Positions 14,641-24,551 of a stretch of DNA of 64,000 nt are shown here, piece by piece. The first letter of the stretch is position 1, and each line of letters begins with the position of its first letter. A model generated the notes under the pieces. That model was not told the DNA's origin, made no database searches, and worked only from the letters and a program-made list of their open reading frames with translations. The stretch is from Ptychodera flava. Taxonomy: Eukaryota > Hemichordata > Enteropneusta > Ptychoderidae. The stretch lies in the NCBI RefSeq assembly GCF_041260155.1, contig NW_027248388.1, forward strand, positions 368,001 through 432,000. The letters run 5' to 3'. The position numbers and the translations under genes are program-made.

Positions 14641-17600
14641 GTAAGAAGGTAGGTAGGTAGGTAGGTGGGAAGTTAAATAAATAGATAGATAAAATATGTT
14701 ATGCTATAATGCTATTTCTTCTTGGTGCCTTGAGTTTCAGCTGTAGTAATTCATGGTGATATTAAAACATCAGTTTTCCTTACTTAAAGCGTGTTTCGAA
14801 ATTGGTGTTATTCGTTCAGAATGATGACCCACAAATCAACGAGACAATCATAATGATGATTATCTCAACATGCTTTTCTCAAATAATGTGCACGAGGTTC
14901 TTGTAGAAGAATCGACTATTCAGCTAACGTGTATGTGAACTGGAATTTCGAAAGCAAATGTATGAAATGAGAACCTTGGGACGGAGAATACTGAGCTTAA
15001 TCTGTCCCGAGGTTTAACGATAGTTTACATGATTTGTATGTCTCTTAGATAAATGTAGCCAGTGGCAAGTAAGCTGTAGGTTAGGTTTTATGATAAATTA
15101 TAATACCATTTTCGCGCTTGCGAAGGTATTTATGGTCGACATATCCTTACAACTACTACTGTAATATTATCACATTGGTTAAAAAGAGATAAAAACAGAC
15201 TGAGTGTATCTTCAACGAAGTCATCAAAGCCATTTGTAAAAACGATAAGGGTTGGGGAATTTAAATCTTAATCCATAATTAATAACAATTGTGCTTGCCA
15301 AACCATGGTAGAGAAAGGTTCAACCATTATGCTGGTTTTTTATTACTGATTACTAAGTATCTCCCGGTAAGACAAAACTAGATGACTACAATCATAAGGA
15401 ATGTGAATTTTGATCTTCAGGAGTCCACCTCTGGGAGTTTACATTCACATATATATATATAATTTACATATGGTATAAATGTAATGTTTTCGGTGAAAAC
15501 AGTGGCCAAACAGAATGGCAGGTGGAGGTAAAAAAAAACATGTCAGAGAGACAATAAATAAGTTTTAGTTGATGGTGCTGTGGGAACATATCGGATGTAA
15601 CGATGCCACGCACGACTTACAAATAGCTAATAATTAGATCATAAGCGATATTTTGATTGACAGATTTCCCAGACGTAGAGGTTGACAAGAAAACTGTGAC
15701 AGTGAAGGAAGGGGAAGATGCAGCTCTAAACTGCGAAATTGATTCTAAACCGGAAGTAACTTACCACAACTGGACGTACATGTATGGTGGCGCCGTCTTA
15801 TCCACAAACTTAAGTCTTGTTATTGAAAATGTCCAACGACACAATGCCGGAATCTATGTGTGCATCGCTGGTAATGTGTTTTATGATGGGTCGCCAGGAA
15901 CTGGATACAATGAAACCGAACTCATCGTTGAATGTGAGTCTAAAAATGCGAAACCCATCGCACCAATCTGTAAAATATGAATAACCGTTTATCAGCGACA
16001 AGTTAAATGAACTTGCTCTTAATGCTGAGCTGAGACTGAATGGTGTTGTGTAAAGCTTGTGTCATTAAAATCTGTCATTTTGCATAAAACGTTAGCAAAA
16101 TTGAAACAAAATGATACTGAAAAACCTATATCAAGCGTCGACAGCAATTTTCAGGTTTCTTAAACCCCTAAGATGAATATTGGTTGCCTGAATTTAACTG
16201 TGATCTTGATGATTATTTCAGTTCATGCATATATGGCAAATCGCGCCAAATAAACTGGCCACGCAGTAATTATATTTAACAGTAAATGCATTGAACAATA
16301 GACTGCTTTCAATGCCTTAAACCACTCCTATACTGTTTGAGTCTATCGAATGTAAATGCTGAAAAAGTTGAAGATATCAGTTGCTGTAAATTATGTGTAA
16401 TATGATCTACAGGTTCTGTCATAGACATGTTAAGGCCATCTTAAACATGTAAAGTGAACAGACAATACAGTGTACAAAGAGTCTAAATTGTGCTGAGGGG
16501 AGTGTTGATTTCACTAATAGTTGTTTAATTGATAATATTCGATCCGCAGACTCTCCCGAAGTCAAGGTTGAAAGGACAACTCTGATGGTAAAGGAAGGTG
16601 AAAATATAACCTTGAGCTGCGAAATTGATTCCCACCCTGAAGCAGCTTACCATAACTGGACGAAAGGTGGCGTTGTCGTGTCCTCAGACCTCAGCCACGT
16701 GATTAATGTTGTTCAACGAAGTGACGCTGGAGTTTATATGTGCATCGCTGGTACTGAGTTTTACGATGGAACCGTGGGAACGGGTTATAACACAACTGAA
16801 TTAAATGTTCAATGTAAGTTAAAAACTTTCCTGTAGTAATCTGAAATGAATGTATTGTATTTATGTCTAGGTTTTCCATCCTATTCTCAAAGGTGGGAAA
16901 ATATTCTTGCGCAAAACAGGTCAACCCAACTGTGGATATTTTCAGTTTTGATAACCAGCTTCGTAAGCTTATAACAGAGAATGTAAGCCATTTAACAATT
17001 GCATGCTGAACACTTTGGATCTGGAACACGTTTCAGTTGATGATCTATAAAAGAAAAACTAAGTAAATATATCGTTGGGGAAATCCTAGCCGTCATCATC
17101 ATGAACCGAAAAAAATACAAGTAATACATTTTTATATCTCATTGCTACTAGGCAGTACGATGACATGAACCCAATTATGTATTTGGTAACTGAAGAAAGT
17201 AACATTAAAAACATTGAATATTAGTTCAAAATTATAGATAACAATGCCAAATGATATTTTTCAGACATCCCGGACGTAATGGTTGACAAGAAAACTGTGA
17301 CAGTGAAGGAAGGTGACAATGTAACATTTTATTGTAACATTGACTCTGACCCGGAAGTAACTTACCACAACTGGACCAGAGGTGGCGTTGTCGTGTCCAC
17401 TGAACTGAGCTATAGGATTCAGAATGTCCAACGACAAGACGGCGGGGAGTACACATGCATCGCTGGTACTACCTTTTACGACGGAACGGTGGGAACGGGA
17501 TACGATAAAACAGAACTGTATGTGCAGTGTAAGTATGGAAATAGTGTTTACAAATGTGTGACATAAACATTGAATAGAGTAAAGTGTTATTGAACAAAAT

Positions 17601-20600
17601 CCATAAAGGAGATTTTCACCCGTAAAGATGTTTATTCCCTGTATAAAGTTTCATGAAGAAGCTTCTATGTATAACGGTTATCAAAAAACTCAAAATTAAA
17701 GAGTATACATAGAGAAAGATGATGACTATAGGATTTGTGCATCTATTTCGCTATGTATCTGAGGTGAATGTCAACCTGATGGCTTTAACTCTAAAGGAAC
17801 ACTAAATTACAACCCATGACTCGGAAACCGTTTTCTAAACCACCCATTATGTACCATGGATGGATAATTATAGTGATGTATTTTGTGAACAATTCTCGAA
17901 GTAAGATATACAAGCTATGAGTTGGCCCTGTATGGAAACCTTTAATGCTCAATATGATAATTGCAGTAGGAAGTCACAAACATAGTGTAAAAGTCAATTT
18001 AATGTACGTAAATTACGACAAATGCAAAAATGAATTTCGATGTACAGATTTTTCAAGGAAGCAGATACTGACGTCAATATGCACGGTATGCTTCTGGAGT
18101 TGCTTGAGAAAGTATATGTATTCAAGAAGTAAACTTGTCTTTTTGTGTACTGGGTTTTGAATGACAGATATACCCGAGATAATGGTTGACAAGCAGATTG
18201 TTACAGTGAAGGAAGGTGAAAATATAACCTTGAATTGCGAAATCGATTCCAATCCGGTAGTAGCTTACCATAATTGGACGAAAGATGGCGCTGTCGTGTC
18301 GACAGACCTTAGCCATATGGTAAACAATGTTCAAAGAAGTGATGCTGGAGCTTACGTGTGCATGGCTGGTGTTGATTTTTACGATGGCACATCAGCAACA
18401 GCGAATGGTGAAACCATGGTAAATGTTGAATGTAAGTTCCGAAACCTTCCTTTACATTTCTGCAAAAAGAATAAAATATTAAGCATTTCTTCAAAAACAA
18501 ACACTGGTAACTCGACTATTTAGTTTATCTATATGAATCAGAAGATGTGTCCAGAAGCAGAAACACACTAATAAGTATTGCGCCTAAAATGCTGTACCGG
18601 GAAGGGGTTATATTGAGCGTTAACAACATACTTAACGCGATTGGGATAATCGGATTTTAATATTTTTCAAATTCTCTAAAATGTTAGGTGCCCTAAAGTT
18701 GAATGTCGCAATATTACAAATTACTCATAAAAACAACTGTGTAACATAAAAAAGAAAACTAGATGAGATTACATTTGTAGATAAAATCGACATTCCTTTA
18801 CCATCCAATTATCCCAAATCAGTTCCAATCGTGTTACTTTATCAGTTGTATCATATCTTTAATATGAATATTGTTTCGTATGCATGTCCTTTTATTAATG
18901 CGGAATGAAATACAGACTTTTAGACATCGGGTGCCGATGTTTTACTAGAGGATAGCAAGTAATGTGTATCTGTGGTACGTAAAGTTAAGAAGTTGTATTA
19001 AGCTTTATTGAACAACGTAGAACGAACACTTTACAATAGCGAATGTTGCATGCTGATGTATAATTCGCAGATTTCCCGGATGTAAGAGTTGAAAAGGCAA
19101 CTCTGACAGTGAAGGAAGGTGAAACAGCAACCTTTATCTGCAGCATTGATTCAAACCCGGAAGTGACTTACCACAACTGGACTAATGGCGGCGTTGTCTT
19201 GTCGACACACCTAAGCCATACTATTGAAAAGACGAAACGACTTGACAGCGGGGTCTATACCTGTGTTGCCGGTAACGTGTTATACGATGGAACACTGGGA
19301 ACAGGATACAGCGAAACTGAACTCGATGTCGAATGTAAGTCAGAATCATCCCGTTTACAAATGTGTAGAATAAATTTAGTCAGTTATTTGGGTAAGGGGG
19401 CGTATAACGGAAATTCTTCACAGTTGAAGGTAGGACCGACGAAAACAGAGATAAGATTGACCTGGTATAAGTGTGACGGGAGAACAAATTTGACAGCTTT
19501 AACGTACAGCAAATTCTGAAACAAAAAACTTTAATTTGTTCCTGCATTGAAGGTAGGAAACTGGATGTGATGACTGTCAGTTGGATACTAGTCGAATACT
19601 CTGCGAATGTTTTAGTGGATATACTTTTTCCAAAACAACGCCAAACAGTGTACGCTAATTGTTGTGCAGCAGTAGTGAATACATTTGTTAAGCTACACAC
19701 AGGGCACAACTTTTAACCTTTGTGTTGGTAAAGACAAACGACTCAGTTTATGTTAGTGAAAGCCATCAAGACTAAATCATGTTTAGCAGGATGGCTGTTT
19801 CACACAGACCGCCATATTGGTTAGTGATAGTCTCTTAGTTACCGCCTATCACAGGGATATATGTAGACTCTTTTTCAGGCAAAATTAATGTATATAATAC
19901 AGTTCTAAATAAAAATCAATTATTTGGCAGGTTTCTGATCTGACTTTAAGCCGAGATTTTAAGATGTTTTAACCTTCGCCTTTTCGTGATATTGATCCCG
20001 GCGTTAAATGGCTTTAATGATGGTTTCGTAATCCTAGTTTGATAAAGTTTGCACCATACTTTTGCTAATTTCAGATATTCCAGAGGTAACCATTGATAAT
20101 CGAAACACCACTATCAAAGAAGGTGAATCTGCCACATTTAATTGCAACGTCGTCTCAAACCCGGAAGTAAGCTACCACAACTGGTCTAAAGATGGAGCTG
20201 TCATCTCCACGGACCTGAGCCACAGTGTTAGCAATGCCACTCGGCATGACGCTGGTCTTTACACATGCATTGCTGGTAATGTCTTTCATGACGGTTCGAT
20301 GGGCGTGGCATACGACACTGCAGAACTGACTATCCAATGTAAGTATAACCTCACATCACGTCTTCTTTTCAGAATGTTGGCACTCCTTTTTTCTTTTAAG
20401 TATAGTTTATTCAAATCTGCAAAATTTCCCAATACAAGTTTGAAGTTACAGCATCAATTAGAAATGCTGAATACAATGCATAATCAATTATCAGAAAAAG
20501 TCAAAGTTCATCGGTATGGCATTCACTTCTCTCGTTTCTAGTGAAAGAAAGAGATCAAAGACCATTCAGTATCTTCGACTTAGACTAACAGTAAGAATTT

Positions 20601-23134
20601 GTCTTGAAAATCTCTGGTGTTTTCATTCTTTTTTGTCAATACCATATAATACTGCCATTTAATACTTTGCAATACAAAATAATACATGATAGTATCAAAA
20701 AGAAAAAAGCTTCATATTACCCTTGATGCTTGAGGCTACTCCTAATCATTGCATTATGTGTTTTCCTCAAATAGCGCTTAAAAATCTTCAATTTTCATAT
20801 TATTCTTTATAGCTTGGATACAAGTTAATTCTTCAATTAACAATCTCCATACATTTCTTTCGTTTATAATTCTTGCTTTGTAAACACAAAATGTTGCCAC
20901 AATTACTATTAAATTAAGTAGTTCAAGTCTGTCGCATTCTAGCATGTATCCACATATAACATGCTTCCACATCAACTTTATATTGGTATTATACATTCTG
21001 TTAATCAAGTCATTCAACTTTCTCCAAAACTGTCTTATAACAGGACAATAAAACAGAAAGTGTGAACAGTCCTCAATACATTTGCATGTTTTACATTCTG
21101 GATGCCCCACTTTCCTCCATTTCCAGAGATTTAATTAATTTCATTGTTGGCACTCCTATCGTTTAAGCTTATATGTCACTGTGACATATTTTATTGACAA
21201 AATGGTCGTCAATGTCGATCACCTATCAATATATATTCAGGCATCCACCCATGCGATCATCTGTCCGTTGAACTTTATTCACAGTACCTACATTCCAGCT
21301 ACATACATTTAGATCTACTATCAATCGATCTAGCTGTGAATCTACGTTTTGCAAGATATTATATAAAATTATTACGCTTTGCTGTAAACAAAAACCTCTC
21401 AAATCGCAATTCTAAACGTTTTGTTTGCTTCTAGACGGCCCTGATGTGAAAATAAATGGCTCCATCATTGTCGTAACGGAGGGTGAAAGTGCATTTCTGG
21501 ACTGCGTCATTGATGCCAATCCCTTAGCTGAGAGCTACAATTGGACTAAAGGTGACATCCTAGTGTCATCGAATCTTACTCACTTTATAGAGAGAACCAA
21601 CCGCGATGATGCCGGTGTATATGAATGCAGGGCAAGTAATACGCTATACGATGGAACAATGGCGACTGGAAATGATACTGTTTTACTCGTTGTCGAATGT
21701 GAGTTCACTGTTTCAGTTATATTAAGATATGTATAATTAATGCATTTTGTAAATAAAGTATAGCTTTGTCAATACCAATGAAATTTGTGACGTCATACCC
21801 TCAGATTATTATTGATCATGTATCCGATTTTCCATCATTGTTACCCAAGATGTTTTCTAAATCTACAAATTCACTGGTATTGCCAAATCTATAAATTGAT
21901 GGCATTAATGTACCCCTCCCAACCGATAATGAACTCAAGCAAACTTAGCACTCCATAATGTACTCGGCTCAGCCCCGTACATGATGTTGAGCAAAGTTTG
22001 CTTTCGTCCATTATGGGCCGGAAGGGGTACATTATTGCTCAAACAATATTATTATATAATTACATTACTCAGTTACAATATCAACAACAAGATAATTGTT
22101 ACAATATTTCCACACACATATACTTTTAATATGTCGTTATTATAATTATTTATTTATTTATTTATTTATTTTAAAACCTAATGCATATTATGTTTGTTAT
22201 GTTTTCACGACGTAGATCCACCAGTCGTAAGAATTGAAGGACCATCGGGACCCGTTGCTGAGAATAATAAAATCACGATACGTTGCATTGTGGAGGATGG
22301 AATCCCTGATCCGTACAAGATATCTCTGTACTTGTCAAACGTTACCGGTGACTTCGAAGTTGATTGGACTGAAGATCACCGCGGAGTGACAAGCCACGCA
22401 TTTGACATCGTTGACATCAAAAGATGGTCTGCTGGTAGTTACTACTGTGTTGCCTGGGCGTCGTTCAACGACAGCAAAGACTACGATGGACGAAGTGACA
22501 AAATCGACATCACTGTGAACTGTAAGTATACACAGAAGAAAATTACTTTCCCTAAGAGTTGAAAAAAGTATTGCTCAAGCAAACTTTTGTACCTGTCAAT
22601 TTTCTCATAATTTATCGACACTTAGTTCCCTATCTCCCATATATTTGGACAATGCCTAATTTATTTTAGTGATGTTACTTCTTTTATGGTGTGCATATTT
22701 TCTTCAAAGAACTCATTCATTCCCGTGTTGGTTTGAGCATCCCTAATTGGAGTATTTATCCGTGTAACTTTTTTTGTTGCACCAATTTCTAACATTGCTA
22801 TTTTCCGTGGCTTCTTCTTCTTCGTTACAACAGATAAGGACGACCCCGCTGCCAATGTGACGGTCATCATCGTTATCGTTGTTGGGATTCTAATTCTTAT
22901 CATTATATTCGTCGCTATCATCCGCAAAACAAATAAACGGAGAAAACGAGAAAAATACAGGCTCAAGCAAAGTGGTACGTACAAAAATTCCACGATTGTA
23001 AATTACTGTATATTAGGTGTTAAGTAAACGCATGGAAATATATGTAAAAATGTCATTTTTGACTTATTGTGTTCAACAACTATTCCACATGTCTGTTTTA
23101 GATGGCGAAATATATCATAGATAGATAAAGACGC

Positions 23135-23209
<75 letters not shown>

Positions 23210-24455
23210 TACACTTTGTCAAAGGCGAATGACGTAAGGATCTTTACATTTTTTTCAGCCTCCGGTATTAATGGCAGGTAAGATTGTGTATCTCTATTCT
23301 ATGAATGATATACAATTGATAGTGCTTGCGGTTTTATCTTCATTTTCTCTTTGGCTTTGTTTTCATTTACATAGCGTAGCAATGAATCAAGTATAAATGA
23401 ATTAGGTCTATTTAGAGTCATTAAGGTTACAATTGTATGGATGCTTTTAACACGATCGAAACTAATTTGGTAGAATATGATCTCTCAATTGTTCAAATTT
23501 ACCAAAAGGTTTAGGTGCCCTATAGCTGAAAGCTGCAATATTACAAATTATTCATAAAAACAAATGACTCTGCAATTTAAGCTAATCTTTTTTTTAATTT
23601 GCCATTCAGAAAATAGATTATCTTAAATTTGCTAATTAAAAAAATCATTTCTACAACATCCCTTCTCCCAATTTATTTCCAATCGTGTTAGTTCGTAAAA
23701 CCTGGGGATTATATTGACAACACTTGTACATTTGACTTTTTTCCGTTCTAAAATGTATGTTTTTTCTCCGTCTTCAAAGTTAAAAAGTTATATTCATGTA
23801 CAAAACATCATCTTGCAACCGAAGTGCATGTTTAAGAATTATGGGCAACGTTTTTTAATTATAGCTTGCATTTTAACTTACTTGTAAACAACTAAATACT
23901 GCACATTCCTTGCACACACTTAGTGATATGGTGAATTCTTGAACAGTAGGGTTTATTCGACAGGCTCTAGTTCACAGACAGACCGAGAAAAATATAGGGA
24001 GCATTGAACTCTATTCGAGCTTGTCTACGATTGCATATTTCTGCAACTTTAGGCTCTCAATGATATCAGTTAGGTTTGATCATCCTCCTCCTGCTCTGTT
24101 TATTATTCTTTGATGTTAAGGATATCATGTCTATTCAAATCTAATGCACAATAACTTATCCTTACAGTGGTGAAACCAAAGATGAACTTGATATGGATAA
24201 ATTAGAGATGGACAGGACACCGCCCGATGGAAATATGACTCAAGGTATGTTGCAAACACGTGACCTTATATTAACACTTCTCTTTCTACATGATTTATTT
24301 TCAACTGCTTTAAAAACGTCTTTGAAATTAACATCGAAGCTGACCTATGCCATGTGCAGAAATGAATACCTATTTTGCTGATATGTCTTACAGCATTGCC
24401 ACAACTTCAATTATTCATATAAATTTTCTTTTCCACAGAAAATATATACCAGTGA
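3050..24455 (+). CDS. Gene 1: multi-Ig transmembrane receptor without kinase (22 exons)
   Basis: Predicted type I cell-surface protein with a signal peptide, 17 Ig domains, one transmembrane helix and a tail of roughly 60 residues. With the frame breaks in Ig3 and Ig5 restored, the 22 exons sum to 4950 nt (1649 aa). All Ig exons are bounded by phase-1 introns and have AG acceptors and GT donors (mostly GTAAGT or GTGAGT). Ig1-Ig5 match Ig1-Ig5 of gene 2 in order and length class, Ig17 matches gene 2 Ig8, and Ig8-Ig16 are a local expansion. The tail carries YRLKQ and ends NIYQ before a stop. An AATAAA lies 91 nt after the stop. I see no enzymatic domain. Ligand and function are unknown; adhesion, recognition or decoy roles are inference from Ig architecture and from the kinase-bearing neighbour. 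Confidence 0.87.
3126..8109 (+). other. Gene 1 intron 1
   Basis: A 5.3-kb first intron (it ends at 8387). It holds an (ACACAT)n run near 5930-5976 and several open frames under 110 codons with no recognisable domain (for example 4961-5203). I see no exon-like homology to the receptors here. Enhancers are plausible but not visible. Confidence 0.6.
5930..5976. repeat. (ACACAT)n microsatellite
   Basis: Imperfect repeats of acacat/acatac in gene 1 intron 1. Confidence 0.9.
8110..8371. mobile_element. MITE with 32-33 bp terminal inverted repeats and TTA target duplication
   Basis: Left end 8110-8141 starts GGCCAAAGTAATTAAATTC and ends GCGTCC. Right end 8339-8371 is its reverse complement with one extra A. 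The sequence TTA lies directly outside both ends (8107-8109 and 8372-8374), a 3-bp duplication as made by PIF/Harbinger-type transposases. No coding capacity fits in 262 bp, so it is non-autonomous. The right end stops 16 nt before the gene 1 Ig1 exon, so its end supplies part of the acceptor region. The family assignment rests on the TWA-type duplication only. Confidence 0.85.
8388..8699 (+). CDS. Gene 1 exon 2: Ig1
   Basis: V-like Ig domain: [12 protein letters not shown] (B-strand Cys), PSWKF (C-strand Trp), and ALAGKYECTL (F-strand Cys). 312 nt, phase 1 to 1, ending CTC G|GTATGT. The same domain opens gene 2 (44288-44616). Confidence 0.87.
9203..9487 (+). CDS. Gene 1 exon 3: Ig2
   Basis: 285 nt with VTLTCRVDG, LVWLKN and AVFNCQYEN. 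It begins with AA, so it needs an upstream exon ending in G or A; a T-ending exon would create TAA. It matches gene 2 Ig2 closely. Confidence 0.87.
9690..10240 (+). other. Intron between Ig2 and Ig3
   Basis: Noncoding. A G-run lies at 9669-9683. Minus-strand open frames here are shadows without domain similarity. Confidence 0.5.
10247..10523 (+). CDS. Gene 1 exon 4: Ig3 (frame broken)
   Basis: The exon matches gene 2 Ig3: DPATVAVNNNTIGP, EGDEVFAVCE, YWLEPDGR. Length is 277 nt where 279 would keep frame. Two single-base losses explain it: one near 10436, before GACAACGGGACG (DNGTYTCVAE in the other frame), and one near 10468, where GAAAAT would be expected and GAAAT is present. Downstream codons to the GTAAGT donor then read as a normal Ig F-G region. 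Either the exon is dead or these are sequencing errors. Confidence 0.75.
10773..11039 (+). CDS. Gene 1 exon 5: Ig4
   Basis: 267 nt, intact. VQIEDSSGGKV, NASCRVDANPEGDIAWT, SGRYTCHVNNTYFNG. It is nearly the same domain as gene 2 Ig4a and Ig4b. A long microsatellite starts about 60 nt after the donor. Confidence 0.88.
11101..11313. repeat. (GATA)n/(CAGA)n then (CATA)n microsatellite
   Basis: About 210 bp of tetranucleotide repeats inside the intron after Ig4. Its open frames on both strands are repeat translations, not genes. Confidence 0.95.
11395..11657 (+). CDS. Gene 1 exon 6: Ig5 (frame broken)
   Basis: Starts DPPDVSIEDNSKGE, then shifts frame. One base appears lost near 11437, after GGAGAGTT. 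In the following frame GDTFTADCVADSNPDADHKW and SGNYTCEV read through to the GTAAGT donor. 263 nt where 264 would be in frame. Confidence 0.75.
11997..12260 (+). CDS. Gene 1 exon 7: Ig6
   Basis: 264 nt, intact: SIAVLCDVMESNP, VVSWEHGG, HGTYTCTAMNTFWDN. From here to Ig17 every exon is open. Confidence 0.87.
12311..12418. repeat. (CTAC)n imperfect microsatellite
   Basis: Imperfect ctac/ctacc repeats in the intron after Ig6. Confidence 0.85.
12598..12666. repeat. (TA)n microsatellite beside an acceptor
   Basis: About 68 bp of TA ending 21 nt before the Ig7 exon, so it takes the place of most of the polypyrimidine/branch region. Confidence 0.95.
12688..12948 (+). CDS. Gene 1 exon 8: Ig7
   Basis: 261 nt, intact: TKYCEVIGNP, VLWKYGD, GAYTCYATAEFWDD. 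Donor GTGAGT. Confidence 0.86.
13387..13650 (+). CDS. Gene 1 exon 9: Ig8 (first cassette of the array)
   Basis: 264 nt, intact. KTVTVKEGESTTLNCEIDSN, HNWMKGGAVVST, AGFYRCIASSEFYDG. The usual N-W-T site is N-W-M here, so this cassette lacks that glycosylation sequon. Confidence 0.9.
13720..13915. mobile_element. Intronic MITE-like repeat, diverged copy
   Basis: Weakly aligns with 18633-18836, 23448-23690 and 25294-25507 (AAATTACnC, TAAGCTTAAATTTGCT, TTTCTACAA blocks). The ends are not clear. Confidence 0.4.
14298..14561 (+). CDS. Gene 1 exon 10: Ig9
   Basis: 264 nt, intact array cassette: VTFTCTVDSNPEVTFHNWTK, AGTYQCIAGNVFYDG. The donor is GTATGT, and a (GA)n tract starts 13 nt after it. Confidence 0.9.
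14575..14638. repeat. (GA)n microsatellite beside a donor
   Basis: About 64 bp of GA, 13 nt downstream of the Ig9 donor. Confidence 0.95.
15664..15933 (+). CDS. Gene 1 exon 11: Ig10
   Basis: 270 nt: an array cassette with two extra codons after the core Trp (NWTYMYGGA where the others read NWTKGGA). AALNCEIDSKPEV, AGIYVCIAGNVFYDG. Donor GTGAGT. Confidence 0.9.
15950..16540 (+). other. Intron between Ig10 and Ig11
   Basis: Noncoding; nothing recognised. Confidence 0.5.
16550..16813 (+). CDS. Gene 1 exon 12: Ig11
   Basis: 264 nt, intact array cassette: NITLSCEIDSHPEAAYHNWT, AGVYMCIAGTEFYDG. Confidence 0.9.
17265..17528 (+). CDS. Gene 1 exon 13: Ig12
   Basis: 264 nt, intact array cassette: VTFYCNIDSDPEVTYHNWTR, GGEYTCIAGTTFYDG. 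Confidence 0.9.
18168..18431 (+). CDS. Gene 1 exon 14: Ig13
   Basis: 264 nt, intact array cassette: NITLNCEIDSNPVVAYHNWT, AGAYVCMAGVDFYDG. Confidence 0.9.
18633..18836. mobile_element. Intronic MITE, family with AACACGATTG-type ends
   Basis: Left end TAACGCGATTGGGATAAT and right end CCAATCGTGTTA form an imperfect inverted repeat. The body shares GTTAGGTGCCCTA, GCAATATTACAAATTACT and AAAAACAA with the copies at 23448 and 25294. It is noncoding and of unknown superfamily. Confidence 0.65.
19071..19334 (+). CDS. Gene 1 exon 15: Ig14
   Basis: 264 nt, intact array cassette: ATFICSIDSNPEVTYHNWTN, SGVYTCVAGNVLYDG. Confidence 0.9.
19350..20070 (+). other. Intron between Ig14 and Ig15
   Basis: Noncoding. 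A GCTGTTTCACACAGACCGCC stretch near 19793 resembles 32779-32812, perhaps a dispersed YY1-like CCGCCAT element. Confidence 0.4.
20075..20338 (+). CDS. Gene 1 exon 16: Ig15
   Basis: 264 nt, intact array cassette: ATFNCNVVSNPEVSYHNWSK, AGLYTCIAGNVFHDG. The sequon is N-W-S. Confidence 0.9.
20778..21120 (-). mobile_element. LINE 3'-end fragment, zf-RVT-like C terminus
   Basis: A 110-codon minus-strand frame carries C-x2-C followed by DCSHFLFYCPVIRQFW, the C-terminal zinc motif seen after reverse transcriptase in L1/Tx1-type and related LINEs. No reverse transcriptase core is next to it, so this is a 5'-truncated insertion in the intron between Ig15 and Ig16, antisense to gene 1. The exact clade cannot be set by eye. 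Confidence 0.75.
21435..21698 (+). CDS. Gene 1 exon 17: Ig16 (last, most diverged cassette of the array)
   Basis: 264 nt, intact: AFLDCVIDANPLAESYNWTK, AGVYECRASNTLYDG. It keeps the length, the N-W-T site and the LYDG block of the array. Donor GTGAGT. Confidence 0.88.
21902..22038. repeat. Small foldback element
   Basis: Two arms of about 65 bp (21902-21967 and 21972-22038) are imperfect reverse complements sharing AATGTACCCC, CATAATG and AAGCAAACTT. It lies in the intron between Ig16 and Ig17. Confidence 0.6.
22148..22171. repeat. (TTTA)n microsatellite
   Basis: Six TTTA units, 45 nt before the Ig17 exon. Confidence 0.9.
22216..22521 (+). CDS. Gene 1 exon 18: Ig17 (membrane-proximal)
   Basis: 306 nt, intact: ITIRCIVEDGIPDPYKISLY, SAGSYYCVAWASFND. 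It matches gene 2 Ig8 (VINGVPDPYS, GSYYCVANTSF). Gene 2 has one further Ig before its membrane helix; gene 1 does not. Confidence 0.87.
22834..22974 (+). CDS. Gene 1 exon 19: transmembrane segment
   Basis: 141 nt, phase 1 to 1. NVTVIIVIVVGILILIIIF forms the membrane helix, followed by the stop-transfer RKTNKRRKREK. Donor GTACGT. Confidence 0.87.
23138..23208. repeat. (GA)n microsatellite
   Basis: About 70 bp of GA, 50 nt before the microexon. Confidence 0.95.
23259..23277 (+). CDS. Gene 1 exon 20: 19-nt microexon
   Basis: TTTTTTCAG acceptor, codons ASGINGR, and a GTAAGA donor. Phase 1 to 2, the only combination that joins the exons on either side in frame. Confidence 0.7.
23448..23690. mobile_element. 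Intronic MITE, same family as 18633
   Basis: TAACACGATCGAAACTAATT at the left, and its near reverse complement AATTTATTTCCAATCGTGTTA at the right. The body shares GGTGCCCTATAGCTGAA with the copy at 25294. Confidence 0.7.
24168..24244 (+). CDS. Gene 1 exon 21: cytoplasmic tail
   Basis: 77 nt, phase 2 to 1, coding an acidic segment (GETKDELDMDKLEMDRTPPD). No known signalling motif is seen. Confidence 0.72.
24439..24455 (+). CDS. Gene 1 exon 22: last codons ENIYQ and stop
   Basis: A TTCCACAG acceptor followed by ENIYQ and TGA. The ending N-x-Y-Q resembles the NAYQ at the start of the gene 2 juxtamembrane exon, a possible phosphotyrosine site (inference). Confidence 0.7.
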
Positions 24456-24545
24456 TGCTGTGAACTTTTCGGTGTGAAGTTCAAGTTTGAAGAGTAACGG
24501 GATGTATTCATTGCGTTGCTCTCCGTTTATCTAAGCCTGGATACT

Positions 24546-24551
24546 AATAAA
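24546..24551 (+). other. Polyadenylation signal of gene 1
   Basis: AATAAA 91 nt after the stop codon; another AATAAA lies near 24621. Confidence 0.6.
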
